Of a DNA stretch of 64,000 bases, positions 10,181-20,715 are shown in pieces. The notes under the pieces are model-generated. The model did no database searches. It was not told the DNA's origin and saw nothing but the letters and a program-made list of their open reading frames with translations. The translations under genes and the position numbers were made by a program. Source of the stretch: Incurvaria masculella (lineage: Eukaryota; Arthropoda; Insecta; Lepidoptera; Incurvariidae); assembly GCA_946894095.1 (NCBI GenBank), contig OX335660.1:15381001-15445000 (forward strand), given 5' to 3'. Numbering within the stretch: position 1 is the first letter of the stretch; each line of letters starts with the position of its first letter.

Positions 10181-10872
10181 TCTTCGTTTAATAACCGTCT
10201 GTTTCAACGGAAGTATAGTCATGTCTGTTGAAAGACGGGGACGGAAGAACGCTTTCAAACAGATCCCCGACGGGGATATCTTTGGGGCCCAAATCAGCAA
10301 ATTTTCTGTATTTTGTCAGTGCACTTTGTTTTCTTACTCGTTGCCTTCCGTTCGAGCAGTATCGACTGAGTCATTCGCGCCTAATACAGCCCATTGCTAA
10401 GGCAGAAGCAAAGTGAAAGAGATTTTGGTGCGAAAATCGCCTCGTTTCGCTTATTGGAAAGGCATGCGGGAAACATACCTAAGGAACCCAAAGGGTTTAA
10501 AGGCACGGTCCATCAACAACCTTCGTATCGTACGACGAGTGGATGCGCATTCTCTCTCCTCGGCCACAGAATAAGTAATAGTAATACCTCGTAATAAGTA
10601 ATACCTCGGCCACAAGGCGGCGCGTAGGCCGTCGCACGCCGCGGCGCCGTGATGCGTTGCCTTCGGCCTGCTGGCACTCGCTGGAGCTCGGTCCGTTGTG
10701 CAATCCCTTGCGTAATCTCTTGCGACCTCGTCCTTTACATTACACGATCATATTGTTATATTGTGTTATTCATACTGTACTAAAGTTGAGTTAAATTCTA
10801 CGCCATGTCGTTTTTTGAAGTCTGCACATCTTAACATTTATGGCTGCCATGTTGCCGAACGCACTCCTGGGA
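10181..10872. other. Mixed DNA with a GC-rich block at 10610-10735
   Basis: The GC-rich block (AAGGCGGCGCGTAGGCCGTC and following) reads on the minus strand as an arginine-rich frame without recognisable domain. A small imperfect tandem of AATACCTCG and GTAATAAGTAATA lies at 10575-10612. It may be the 5' part of another retroelement, but no motif proves it. Confidence 0.25.
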
Positions 10873-11105
10873 GGTTACTGTGGTAAATAACTCGCCAGGT
10901 GAATAGCAAATGAATAGGCAAAAGCGTGATTAAATCTGATGTATTTCGTACCATGCTAACTGGTAAATTTCAGTTCGCTTGAACGAATAACACGTCGTTT
11001 GACAGTTCAGTTAACCTCGTGCAAAATGCAACTAAACCTTAGATTTATCGCTCTCTTGCCTGTTCACCTGCTATTCACCCGGCGAGTTAACTTACCACGG
11101 TAACC
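10873..11105. mobile_element. Foldback MITE with about 68-bp terminal inverted repeats
   Basis: Left end GGTTACTGTGGTAAATAACT and the complement of the right end, GGTTACCGTGGTAAGTTAAC, pair over about 68 bases with few mismatches. Both arms include CTCGCCRGGTGAATAGCA. Flanks share CCTGG on each side. No reading frame. A diverged relative of one arm (TCAACTCGCCGGGCGAACAC) lies at 30833-30890. Confidence 0.65.
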
Positions 11106-12195
11106 CCCCTGGTGATATTCACCATTTAAGTGTAAACCGCGAATATATTTAAAGGTTTCCGAGTTGTCAAACGCTGGAAACCGTGAGACTGAAACGGCAT
11201 CCGTGCTGACGTTTATTTATGATATAAGCCTCAACCATGAACTCTCTTTTTCACCTAAACACACAGGTAACATGTGTTACTTTACAATGTTTTCATTTAC
11301 ATGACACCTATGGACATCTTCCGTCCGACAATCAATCTTATGTTGCGATGGCAGCCCACCGCCTCGCTTCGGATCCCAGAGCAGATTCATCATTTTCATT
11401 GACCATCGTTAATTCAATGCGATGTTACCAACCAAGCCGGATTAACCCTACCTTCTATAAAGTAAGGAAGGGGACTTAAAGTTTTACGAATTCAAAACGT
11501 CAAACGAACCGCGAACGAGTCGATGTGATACTTCGTAAAGGTCACCCGTAATCGTAGAGCATCTATGAAAAGTTGTATGTCTGTAGATGAAGCGAAAGAG
11601 GCGAGGGGTCAGTCACTCAGGGAATCTGGTGCATAATTGTTTGGTATCCGTAATCTCAGTTGGGAGTCCGGCGAATATGGTGGGGGAGTCAGGCGAAAAT
11701 TATTGTCAATCTTATTGCGAGTATTATATGGCGCTATATGGCGAGTATTCCTGAAATAATTTGAAAATCCGAAAAACGAGTACCGTATTTCATGGCCTTA
11801 TTTTGGCTCATTCGACAATGTTTTGCAGCGGCAATCTTGATATAAACTTTTTGCTCGAGTGACTGACGCCTCGGAAAAAGGTGTACTGTGATCGTACTGA
11901 ATGGCGCTCTATCATCTCTGCCTACCCCTCCGGGAAGCGGCGTGAAGGTATGTATGAATTGAAAATGTTCGCACAGATGATTGTCGGCCATGGAGGTGAC
12001 ATTTTTCACCGCCATGTTGTCGGCTGGTTCGTAAACGTTCGGCTCAATACGGGGCACCGTTGAAACGAAAGCGTTTTCTTTGCATTTCAACATGAGTGTT
12101 TCCCTGTTGCTTCAGGTGGCACGTGGCTCCCTGCTTGCGAGGACAGATAAGAGTGGATCAGGCGTGCGAGGGGACATTTCGCGACGGCGGACAGA
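11106..12195. other. No recognisable protein gene; upstream of tRNA-Asn
   Basis: Short frames only. A truncated SINE-like block is visible at 11385-11475 (TTCATTGACCATCG, CAATGCGATG, CCAACC, CCTACC, TAAGGAAGGGGAC), a minus-oriented fragment of the shared SINE body. The last 100 bases form the immediate upstream flank of the tRNA gene. Confidence 0.35.
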
Positions 12196-12215
12196 GCCTC
12201 CGTGGCGCAATTGGC

Positions 12216-12252
<37 letters not shown>

Positions 12253-12269
12253 GAGCCCACCCGGGGGCG
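12196..12269 (+). tRNA. tRNA-Asn (anticodon GTT)
   Basis: A 74-base cloverleaf. The acceptor stem pairs GCCTCCG with CGGGGGC (one G-T pair). The A box is TGGCGCAATTGG and the anticodon loop CTGTTAA has GTT at 12230-12232. The T arm GGTGG/TTCGAGC/CCACC supplies a B box GGTTCGAGCCC. A run of T follows at 12274 as Pol III terminator. The sequence is very close to animal tRNA-Asn as remembered, and nothing looks degenerate, so it is probably functional. Confidence 0.96.
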
Positions 12270-12271
12270 CT

Positions 12272-12281
12272 TCTTTTTTTT
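12272..12281 (+). terminator. Pol III terminator of tRNA-Asn
   Basis: T-rich tract TCTTTTTTTT directly downstream of the tRNA 3' end. Confidence 0.85.
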
Positions 12282-12355
12282 ATTATCAAAAGTTTCAATT
12301 AGGTTTCCATATCCTTGAATTATTAAATTTTCAGTGCTCTCTTGTTTTTATTATA

Positions 12356-12626
12356 AAAACCGGCCAACTACGATTCGGATCATCGTACAAGATTTAAATA
12401 AAAACCCCTTAATTTTTAATATTGTTAAATTTTACCAATTTCTTGTTACAGCGGCAAAATAAATACACACACTGTGAAAAATTCAGCCGTCCAACTATTA
12501 CGGTTCATGAGATACAGCCCCGTGACAGACGGACGGACAGACGGACTAACGGACGGATGGACGGACGGACAGCGGGGGCTTAGTAATAGGGTTCCGTTGG
12601 CACCCTTTTGGTACGGAACCCTTAAA
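12356..12626 (+). mobile_element. Microsatellite-bearing lepidopteran repeat
   Basis: Starts AAAACCGGCCAACTACGATTC. The terminal palindrome and the following GGGTTCCGTACC block are partly lost. Then come CATCGTACAAGATTTAA, AGCGGCAAAATAAATAC, a GGACGGACAGACGGAC run, and the end GGTACGGAACCCTT. Confidence 0.82.
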
Positions 12627-12654
12627 GTTATTAAAGTCGGTAGAGATTGAAATG

Positions 12655-12740
12655 TGCAGCATCGCATTGGATGGAAAATGGTCGAAGCGGCAACGAACAA
12701 TTGTCTGTGTCATATCATAGCCATCAATGCCCGTGTGCAA
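12655..12740 (+). mobile_element. SINE fragment with internal deletion
   Basis: ATCGCATTGGATGGAAAATG and GGTCGAAGCGGCAACGAAC of the body run almost directly into CATAGCCATCAATGCCCGTG from the tail. Confidence 0.5.
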
Positions 12741-13564
12741 ATCACTATTCGAAGGGGTTCAAAATTCTGGCGATTATCAATTTATCAAAATCTGTGCCTA
12801 TTTCGTTATTCTGGTACACTTAAATGCATATAATGAGTAGTATTCAATTGGATTTTAGTATGAAATCAAATAACTGCCCAAACATTTTTGCTATCGAAAA
12901 ATCCAGCAAAATTTTCTTATTATTTAAGGGTCCAAGGCAAGTTTATCCGTGCACTTTCTTCGCGATGTGCCCATCTGTAATAAATCTCTATTAAAAGCGA
13001 TGTTCTATGAGAACGGCAATAAATGTTAATTGAACCTCTTGTATATGAAAGCGCCTATCGGAAGGTGTTGAAACTATTTTCCAAATATTTGCCGAACCAT
13101 TAGAAATGTTTGGTCTTATTCCTACGTTACTAGGCCAAACAAACACGGACGAGGTTACATTACAGAATGTGTATGTAATTACTTATATTGTGTACAGTTG
13201 CTTTCCCGCCAAAATCATAAACAAATTCCAAAACGAAGCAAGGCAGGCATGTAACCTTTCTTCAAGGAATTTCACGTTTGGCCATGGGACGGCCTCGCTG
13301 GGTGGATTTCTATTCGATATTGCAAGAAATTGTTTAAAAGTGTGGAGCTAATTTTAGCTATATGTGAGGATCATCCTAATAACATTAATTAATAAACAAC
13401 TTACATAACCGTAAGTTTGGACATGCATTTGTAATTATATAAGTCGTCCTGCACGCTGCACGGATCTCTTCAATCGCACCAATTCTGGAAACACAAAACC
13501 TCTGTATAGAACACTAGTGAGCCATGCTTGCTAATAAGAAGTTTGAAGAGTTCAGTAGTGTCAA
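12741..13564. other. AT-rich DNA, no gene recognised
   Basis: The longest ATG frame (13106-13351) is 81 residues, lacks any domain and has no support from context. Confidence 0.25.
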
Positions 13565-13810
13565 CAGGGGGTCCATTCAGGGAAAGAGTGAGTTCGAATT
13601 CGTCACTAAATATCAACTCACTTTTTTAAATAGTAATGTTTCCACACTTCTTGAACATCATTACAGTTAGATAAAAATCTGGTCCGTCCCGTAAATACGT
13701 CGGAAGTATAAATAACGGTTCCGTTATTTAAATAATAATATATTTCCCAGCTATTTTTAGGTTAACTCACTCCCGAATTCGAACTCACTCTTACCGGAAT
13801 GGGCCCCCTG
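13565..13810. mobile_element. MITE with CAGGGGG-ended inverted repeats (hAT-like ends)
   Basis: Left end CAGGGGGTCCATTCAGGG and the complement of the right end, CAGGGGGCCCATTCCGG, extend into GAGTGAGTTCGAATTCG on both sides, giving arms of about 38 bases. The element is 246 bp. Flanking bases do not show a clear duplication, so the superfamily call rests only on the CAGGGG ends. Confidence 0.6.
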
Positions 13811-14237
13811 ATATATTGCTAAACGTTGTCATAAATGTTGAATAGGGGTAATAAAAGTCCACATATGGCGTTACAATTCACATTTCAGAATACATTAAGA
13901 CTGTCGTGAAGTCAAAGGGGCTCTGAAATTTGAAATTAGAAAAAAAAATGCACTTTTTAAAAATCCACAATTTTTTCAATGTTTATTAACCAATATTTTC
14001 CGATCTAAAAGGCAAATAAAAAAACATAACATACAGACAATATATCGTGAATTAAAAATTTAAAGAAACCCAGTAAAACATTTAGAGCATGTAAACAGTT
14101 ATTGCTTGTAGTATGGGAAATTGATAGATTAAATAGAAACCAATGAACTGCAATGATTGTTTTGAAACAGTAGCGATATTTGATATTTTTCGTTCGTTAG
14201 TTTTTTAAAACACGTTTTTACATATACATGACTTTTG
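13811..14237. other. AT-rich DNA, no feature recognised
   Basis: Contains A/T homopolymer runs. No frame or repeat match. Confidence 0.25.
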
Positions 14238-14622
14238 TTTTTTTTTTATGTGACTGGACATGGATGGCTAATACCACAAGTTCTGTCATGGTATTAGCCC
14301 AACACACCACATGGGAACTAGGTGCCATGCCAGGACCTTCCTTATATTGCACGGCTACATTGAACTGGTTGGAAAACACGGACAATTTTCATTGCCGCTT
14401 CGACCATCGTTCATCCAATGCGATGGTACCAACCCGGGCGGGATAAACCCTACCACCTAGTAAGTAAGGAAGGGGGCCTACAGCTTAACGTGGAATCCGA
14501 ACCAAGGCCAGCCTCTCTCAACGGTCGAATGGTCACCCATCCAAGACCAGACCGGACCCAGCGTTGCTTAACTTCGGAGAGCGATCGCCGAAGTGTCGCG
14601 CCACTGGGCCACTGAGGCTGAC
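14238..14622 (-). mobile_element. SINE, 5S-headed, full length
   Basis: Minus orientation. The tail is a T run then ATGTGACTGGACATGGATGG. The body includes CATTGCCGCTTCGACCATCG and CCAACCCGGGCGGG. The head, read in its own direction, has the 5S box A (CCGAAGTTAAGCAACG), CCGGTCTGGTCTTGGATGGG and GTGACC, then GGTCGCGCCACTGGGCC-type sequence to CTGAC at 14622. About 385 bp. Very similar to copies at 27331, 33212, 40833 and 48318. Confidence 0.92.
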
Positions 14623-15171
14623 AAAAGGCTTGTTAGTCACATGTTTAGATTTAAGTGTCATGATTTATATAATTTCGCCAAACTTGACAGTAATTAATGA
14701 TTTTGAGGCGACCGTGATTGTAAATAGAAACATATTTTTGTAATGTGGTCTTCATTAATTCGTTCATAAAAACAGAATTACAAAATTTAAAAAAAACACT
14801 GAAAATTCAATCCTTTGTTTATCTGTCGTTCCGTAATTGTATTATCTTTAAACAATCTTAAACGACCGAAATTTAAGCTGTCTAGAGAAGGCATTGCATA
14901 TATTCACTCCCAGTCGCTAAGTATTCCAGTTTGTAAACAGTGGCAAAATATGTGGGCAGATTTCGCCTACAATGCAAACAAAAAAATGCAGTAACAATGC
15001 CCTCGGTCATCATGCCACAGAAAACAAGTTGAGAGGACAGAGGACTCTGGCAGTAACATATATTTCTGAGAGTGCACAGCAATTTGTGAGACAATCAAAT
15101 GATCGACTTGCCGGCAAACGAGCGGCCTCGTAATCTATTCCTCAGCAAAGTATCGAATCCTTAAAGGGCGG
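14623..15171. other. No recognisable gene
   Basis: AT-rich DNA between a SINE and a TTAA-flanked MITE. Short frames only. Confidence 0.25.
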
Positions 15172-15723
15172 TTAAGGTGTCCCAACCCGCTCATCTCCCC
15201 ATACAAAAGGGGAAAGAAGATCACGCCCATGTTTCTTGTCAGAGATCCAAAATTTTGCTCAAAATAGCTTTATTTGATCGAACTAGATGTCTGATGACCA
15301 TTGGAATTGTATAATTTTGTTTAATTGTATAAAGTTATAAGGTCCGAAAGTTCGAATTTTTCGCGCGTTTTATACAATAACTTTGGAGGTGGTTTACGCA
15401 ATGATAAAGTAAGAACATCGTAAAAAAATTAGTCATCAGACATAGCTTCTTTTTTCCAGATTTATGATCTGTTTGGTTTTTGTTAGATTTTTGGCTACAG
15501 CGGTCGTGGTTTACTTTTAGCTATAAGTCGTTTTGTAATTAAAATTTTCGTAAATCTTTCCAAATCATACACTATGCACATTGTCTTTTTTGTGGACATG
15601 TTGCATCTTCCTCATCACGGAGCCTGTCTTATTCTTTGAAACAGAGAAGGTCCCAGATCGCAACAGCACGGTTTTGTACCGTGCCCGCGAATGAGTTAGG
15701 CCCGCCGGGTTGGGCCACCTTAA
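15172..15723. mobile_element. TTAA-flanked MITE (piggyBac-like), copy 1
   Basis: TTAA at 15172-15175 and again at 15720-15723 flank a 544-bp body. Ends are inverted: GGTGTCCCAACCCGC on the left against the complement of CCGGGTTGGGCCACC on the right. The interior has no transposase frame. Four copies occur in the window, all at TTAA, the target of piggyBac elements. Confidence 0.85.
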
Positions 15724-17079
15724 ACAAAAGAAATACATCATGTTGTATCTTATCACTGCGCACTGTTAACGCTTGCCAACAACTCTTCGATATCGCACTA
15801 AGTAACACAGAATTATTTGATTGACAGGGTCTTTGCTCTTGTTAGCACTGTTATCAATAATGGATTCTTCTTCCAATACTTTTGAGACATTTTCCTAGAA
15901 TTTAATTTTTAGGTTCCTTTGTTGGATGGGGATACCTCGGAGTCAGTTTCACTTAAATGTGAAAAAATCCTAACCTAAGAGCAGGAAAATACTGTTACTA
16001 CCACCACCGTTTTAATTTTCCCTGTTAACATGTTCTACCAAGCTTTTTCTACCAAGTTAGTCCTGTAGTAGTATATTGTAGATAAAATAATGAAAAAATA
16101 AAAACCTTTTATGAAAAAATTTAATCGACGAAAATATTTACGGAAAAGCGAAAATTATATTCATTGACTGACGCAGATTGAAAATGAGGATAGGAACTTA
16201 GTGATTAAATCGAAAAAGGTTTATTGTAAGTTTCGGTTTTCAGTTTCTTTTTTCACGACGGAAAAAGTCCTGACCCCTTAGCAAGAAATACAAGAAATAG
16301 ACCCCTGATCGGGAATGTGAAAATAATCGTGTTCACATCGTGAATTCTGAAATATCTGTTCAACATTCTCCAATTAATTAGATTTACAGAATTCTAACGT
16401 ATGATACTAATTTAGATATTGAGTTTTAAACATAGGATGATAACCAAGCTTATCGAATAGACCAAATTTATTTTTGTAGATAGCTTAGGTGTTATTGATG
16501 TGGAATGTTAAGGAAGGAATAATTAATTTTAATATTAACTTAGATAGAGCCAATAGGAGCTGAGCCTGATTTTAACAAGTGCTGATTGATTTTAATCGAC
16601 ACTTCGACCTTTATTACTAAAGTGCTGATTATGTTTTACTGATATTGCTTGGAAGCTGTGGCGATTAAGCTAATCAGCAGTACGTGAAAAAGACCCTAAA
16701 GTCTATTGCTCCTCCTATTCGTGGCTAAGTCACGATTTTATTAAACTAATATTTCGAGACTAGCGGTGATATGAGAACGAAAGTAAAAGAGTTTGTCTGA
16801 AACGAAAATGAAATAGAAAGCACATTTCGCCTTATGCTTTTCGAAGTATTGTTCGCAACTTTATTACGCGATTTTGAGTATTCAGCCTACTCTTTTTAGT
16901 AGTTTTTTTCTTCCATTCGTCAGTCGAATTCATCTAACTTTACCTTTAATTCGCTCAGTCTGTTCTACAGGTACTACCATGGACGTTGCTCTGCGGAACT
17001 TGTATCCCATATTCCTCCCCATCCTACCCATATCCGGAGCACACGCCGCAGAGAATCAGAGCACCCCCTTGTGGTTGAC
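15724..17079. other. AT-rich DNA without recognisable genes
   Basis: Several stretches are above 70 percent A+T. No frame with domain content, no RNA gene, and no match to the repeat families of the window. Confidence 0.25.
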
Positions 17080-17214
17080 ATTAGGCCTTTGAGAACGAAC
17101 CATTTCTGAAACTCATTTCTCTGCCACACCGCCAGGATATGGAACCTGTGTGTGTCTTTCCTCAAATATAACCTGGGAGTCTTCAAACGTAATTTGAACA
17201 AGCTCGATAGCTAG
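17080..17214 (+). pseudogene. LINE C-terminal remnant
   Basis: Plus-strand reading IRPLRTNHF, one stop, then NSFLCHTARIWNLCVSFLK and YNLGVFKRNLNKLDS followed by a natural stop TAG at 17212. This is the conserved C-terminal tail of a non-LTR element protein. The same tail occurs at 33860-34110 on the other strand (RTNRFPNSFLCCTARIWN). It is 5'-truncated and has an in-frame stop. Confidence 0.7.
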
Positions 17215-17468
17215 TGATAGTCCGCCAATCCGCTGGCATGGTTCCTCAGTCAGCGTGGTTTCGCGAGGTTAGGTGGATTTGGCTCCTCTAAGTACGTTTG
17301 TTCTCTCAGCACAGCGACCCATGCCGGTTTTTCATAAACAATATGAGGAACAACAATCGAACAGAAATCTGGGAAAATATGGCGTATGAACATGGCATCA
17401 ACTCTACATTAACTCTTACAAAAGGAGTTTCTAAAGTTTTAGTAGCATTGCGGCCCGATCTACCAAGG
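17215..17468. other. Probable 3' flank of the LINE remnant
   Basis: Includes GCGAGGTTAGGTGGATTTG, expected downstream of the LINE tail; no other feature seen. Confidence 0.25.
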
Positions 17469-17830
17469 TTTTTTTTTTATGCAACCTGAAATAGATGGCT
17501 AATACCACACAAGTAACGTTATGATATTAGCCTAATACACCACATTCCCGAAGGAATTAGGTGCCATGCCAGGACCTTCCCTTTATGAGCACGGCTACAT
17601 TTCATTTCATTGCCGCTTCGACCATCTTACATCTAATGTAATGGTGAGGGGCAAGATGAATTCTACCACTCTGGCATAGACCTACAGTTTTACGTGGATT
17701 CCCAACGATGTAACAGCTCGCATTCGGAACGAAATGCACTTATCCGACTCAAGAGTGAAAGTGGTGCGTGAACGGGGAGGGGATTTGAACCCATATCTCT
17801 GGGATGGAAGGCAAGTCGACCAGCCCATGA
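17469..17830 (-). mobile_element. SINE, tRNA-headed, diverged
   Basis: Minus orientation. The tail is a T run then ATGCAACCTGAAATAGATGG, followed by ATTCCCGAAGGAATTAGGTG (typical of the tRNA-headed group) and CATTGCCGCTTCGACCATC. The head region has GATTTGAACCCATATCTCTG, whose complement is a B box GGTTCAAATCC. The central body is rearranged near 17640-17680. Confidence 0.75.
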
Positions 17831-17840
17831 GTTTTATGTT

Positions 17841-18015
17841 AGGTGCGGCATATGGGCTTTCGGAATTCCACAGGGGCTGCGAAAACCATGCCGGCCGGCC
17901 AGGTTGTATTTTGAGGGAAAAACTTCGGCAGGGAGTCGATTCCATAGTTTACCGACCCTATAGATAAAAGATCTACAGGATCGGTGGGTTCTTATTTTGG
18001 GAATGTCGACAGTAA
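17841..18015 (+). repeat. Dispersed repeat with the 'GGGAGTCGATTCCATAGTTTACC' block
   Basis: Contains CATATGGGCTTTCGGAATTC, GGGGCTGCGAAAACCATGCC and CGGCAGGGAGTCGATTCC. Parts recur inverted at 20425-20550, direct at 20645-20715, and the GGGGCTGCGAAAAC part recurs inverted in both tandem units at 53388-55441. Short frames through it (RQGVDSIVYR) suggest derivation from an element protein, but no family is identified. Confidence 0.5.
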
Positions 18016-18337
18016 TTCGGTCAGTCCTAACTCGTAACGAATAGTGTAGACATGTTTAAACCCGACGCATACTAATAACATGATGTCAGCGCTATCAGCA
18101 CATACTTCAATCGGAAGCAGCACAAGGTTGGTGTTAACCTCAGATCAAGAAAGTAAGATGTGGCGTGCCATCTATTGCGCCTTCTGTATTGGCCCGCTGC
18201 ATACAATTTGCGAAAACACACGCAAACATAGTCGCAGTCATTTTACACTATAGTCGATTTCAGATAAGCGCGATGCACCGTGCATCCCTCCAGTTTATTG
18301 TTATAGAGAGTATAAAATTGTAATGCTATAAATTACA

Positions 18338-18885
18338 TTAAGGTGGGCCATCCCGCTCAACTCCCCAAACAAACGGGGAAAAAAGATCACGCCCATATTT
18401 CTTGTCAGAGATCCCAAATTTTGCTCAAAATAGCTTTATTTGATCGAGCTAGATGTCTGATGACCGTTGGCATTGTAAAATTGTGTTTGGTTTCAGTTAT
18501 AAGGTCCGAAAGTTCGAATTTTTCGTGCGTTTTATACAATAACTTTGGAGGTGGATTACGCAATGATAAAGTAAGAACATCTTAAAAATATTAGTCATCA
18601 GACATAGCGTGTTTAATCAAGATTTATAACCTATTTGGTTTTTGTTAGATTTTTGACTACAGCGGTCGTGGTTTACTTTTAGCTATAAGTCGTTTTGTAA
18701 TTAAAATTTTCGTAAATCTTTCCAAATCATACACTATGGACATTGTCTTTTTTGTAGACATGTTGCATCTTCCTCATCACGGAGCCTGTCTTTTTCTTTG
18801 AAACAGAGAAGGTCCCAGAGCGCAACAGCACGGTTTTGTACCGTGCCCGGGAATGAGTTAGTCCCGCCGGGTTGGGCCACCTTAA
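18338..18885. mobile_element. TTAA-flanked MITE (piggyBac-like), copy 2
   Basis: TTAA at 18338-18341 and 18882-18885; 540-bp body; ends GGTGGGCCATCCCGC and CCGGGTTGGGCCACC. Over most of its length it matches copy 1. Internal landmarks: AGATGTCTGATGACC, TACAATAACTTTGGAGGTGG, and CGGTCGTGGTTTACTTTTAG. No coding frame. Confidence 0.86.
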
Positions 18886-19240
18886 TTTATATTATTGCAT
18901 TAGTTACTTTGTTAGTTGTAATTAATTTAAACTGAGGATTGCTGTTCTTTGTTCTTTACCTTAATCTGTTCTATCAAGGAATTGTTTGGCAGTAGCATTT
19001 AGATCTAAGTGTGTATTTCATTATTGTGGACGGAAAAATATGTTATGTAAATCCGTGAAGTTTCTTTGCGGGTTCTTCTTTACTGGGCTGATTGAATCCG
19101 CAGATTTTTGTGACGTACCGTGCCGCTGAGGCTGAGGGCCGGGAGGATTAGCGCAAACGCGCTAACTGACTGACTTGTCACGTAACTTAGTGTATGTAGT
19201 TTGACTACCAAAAAGTTTAAATGTATGAAAAGAAATGAAA
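18886..19240 (+). repeat. Dispersed repeat, probable LINE 3' end (copy of 51229-51513)
   Basis: Shares about 250 bases with 51229-51513: GGAATTGTTTGGCAGTAGCA, TTTAGATCTAAGT, GAAGTTTCTTTGCGGGTTC, then GACTACCAAAAAGTTTAAAT and an A-rich GAAATGAAA end. A 70-base insertion (19117-19190) includes GCGCAAACGCGC. The end resembles a retroelement tail. The MITE at 18338 abuts its left side. Confidence 0.55.
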
Positions 19241-19365
19241 CATATTGAAGGGTTTGCGTGGGTGGGATGGAACCACTGAAGAGAAATAAAGGAGAAGTGG
19301 TTGACGCTTGAAACATGCAGCGTGCTTATTTCTAATGCCGCTATAACAGCGGAACGTGATTTTGT

Positions 19366-19691
19366 GGGGTTCCGTACCCAAAGGGTGAAAACGGAACTAG
19401 TCCGTCCGTCCGTCCATCCGTCCGTTCGTGCGTCCGTCCGTCCGTCCGTCCCACGATCCGTCCGTCCGTCCGTCCGTCCGTCTGTAACAGGGCTGTATCT
19501 CACGAACCGTAATAGGTAGGAAGCTGAAATTTTCACAGGGTGTGTATTTATTTTGCCGCTATAACAACTCATAGGTAAAATCAAACAATAATAAAAATTA
19601 AAGGGAGGCCCGTACAAAAAACGTAATTTTTTGATATTGATGGTACGGAACCCTTCGTGAGCGAGTCCGACTCGCACTTGGCCGGTGTTTT
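19366..19691 (-). mobile_element. Microsatellite-bearing lepidopteran repeat with long (CCGT)n run
   Basis: Minus copy from GGGGTTCCGTACCCAAAGGG to CTCGCACTTGGCCGGT. The CCGTCCGT microsatellite (about 19402-19482) is interrupted by a CATCC and a CACGATCC. Confidence 0.87.
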
Positions 19692-19918
19692 GCAAACCAA
19701 CCATCGATCCGACAAATTTATTTTAATCAGCGCAGCGCGAGGTGATCGCTGACATGTCTATTTTTACTCGCATCAAGCGAGAGTGGGCCGATCAAATTGT
19801 CCATTCCAATGCGTTTCCCGATTTCCTCCTACGCGGCCGGTCACGCGGCGCCCGCCCACGCCGCGTGACGTCGGCGTCGCCTCCGAACACTCGCACCGAG
19901 CGGGCACGTTCCTCAAAA
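19692..19918. other. Short GC-rich block, no gene proven
   Basis: 19835-19900 is GC-rich (GGTCACGCGGCGCCCGCC). A frame from 19754 begins MSIFTRIKREWADQ but no domain is recognised. Confidence 0.25.
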
Positions 19919-20318
19919 TGTCCCCTTCTAAATTACTGACTGAACAATGGAAGTTTAGCGATTTATTTCAGGATCCAATCAGGACAATGCCCATTTGTCA
20001 GCCTCGGTAGCCCATTCGATAACCTCTGAGCGCGGTTGGGTTCCGGATGAGTGAGCATTTTCAACCGTTGAGACTGGCAGTGGTTCGGATTCCAGGTACA
20101 ACTGTAGGTCCCTCTGCTTGCTTACTTAGGTGGTAGGGTTAATTCCGGTTAGTACCATAGCATTGAATGAACGATGGTCGAAGCGTCAATGAAAGTTGTG
20201 GTTGTTTCGATGTTTTCCATTCAGTTCAATTTAGCCGAGCAATATAAAACGTCTCCTTCAAAGTTAATAACCGGTTAGAACAATTGAAGTTAAACGATTT
20301 ATTTCAGGATCCAATCAA
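19919..20318. repeat. About 66-bp direct repeats flanking a SINE
   Basis: 19919-19985 and 20251-20318 are alike: both hold CTTC..AA, GAACAAT, GAAGTT and the identical CGATTTATTTCAGGATCCAA. They directly bracket the SINE at 19997-20249. They are too long for an ordinary target duplication and already diverged (about one base in five). Confidence 0.6.
19997..20249 (+). mobile_element. SINE, old 5S-type subfamily, 3'-truncated
   Basis: Starts GTCAGCCTCGGTAGCCCA; CTCTGAGCGCGGTTGGG, GGATGAGTGAGC, GGTAGGGTTAATTCC, CATTGAATGAACGATGGTCG. It ends at GAGCAATATAAAA, lacking the last 100 bases and A-tail, so it was truncated after insertion or by recombination. Confidence 0.75.
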
Positions 20319-20424
20319 CTTAAAATTGTTGGACCCTCCAACTGCAAAGGAATGTAGGGCCCCTCTCCGTTCTGTATCGTCTCTAAAATGGAGAATGCTC
20401 ATCGGGAGCTGCATGCTCCGTCCC

Positions 20425-20715
20425 CTTTCACAGGGAATGTACATATTAAATGTCGACATTCCGAAAATAAGAACCAATCGATCCTCTAGTCTAGATCCTT
20501 GATCTATAGCGCGGTAAACTATGGAATCGACTACCTGCCGAGGTGTTTCCCTCATAGTACAGCGTGGTGCGATGAAAGACCAGACTGATGGCTTTCGCAA
20601 CCGTACATATTCGCCATTTTCCAAGACCACGCATAAGAGCTGCCTACGATGCCCATGGGCTTCCGATCTTCACGGCAGATCACATCGGCAGGGAGTCGAT
20701 TCCATTGTTTACCGT
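20425..20715. repeat. Inverted pair of the 'GGGAGTCGATTCC' repeat
   Basis: 20430-20550 is the reverse complement of 17910-18010 (GGTAAACTATGGAATCGACT, ATGTCGACATTCC). 20645-20715 carries the same block in plus sense (GCCCATGGGCTTCCGATC, CGGCAGGGAGTCGATTCC). The two face each other across about 110 bases. Confidence 0.5.

Noticed and set aside
19162..19704. 180-residue minus-strand frame with TDGRTDGR run
   Set aside because: Same artefact of the CCGT microsatellite repeat.
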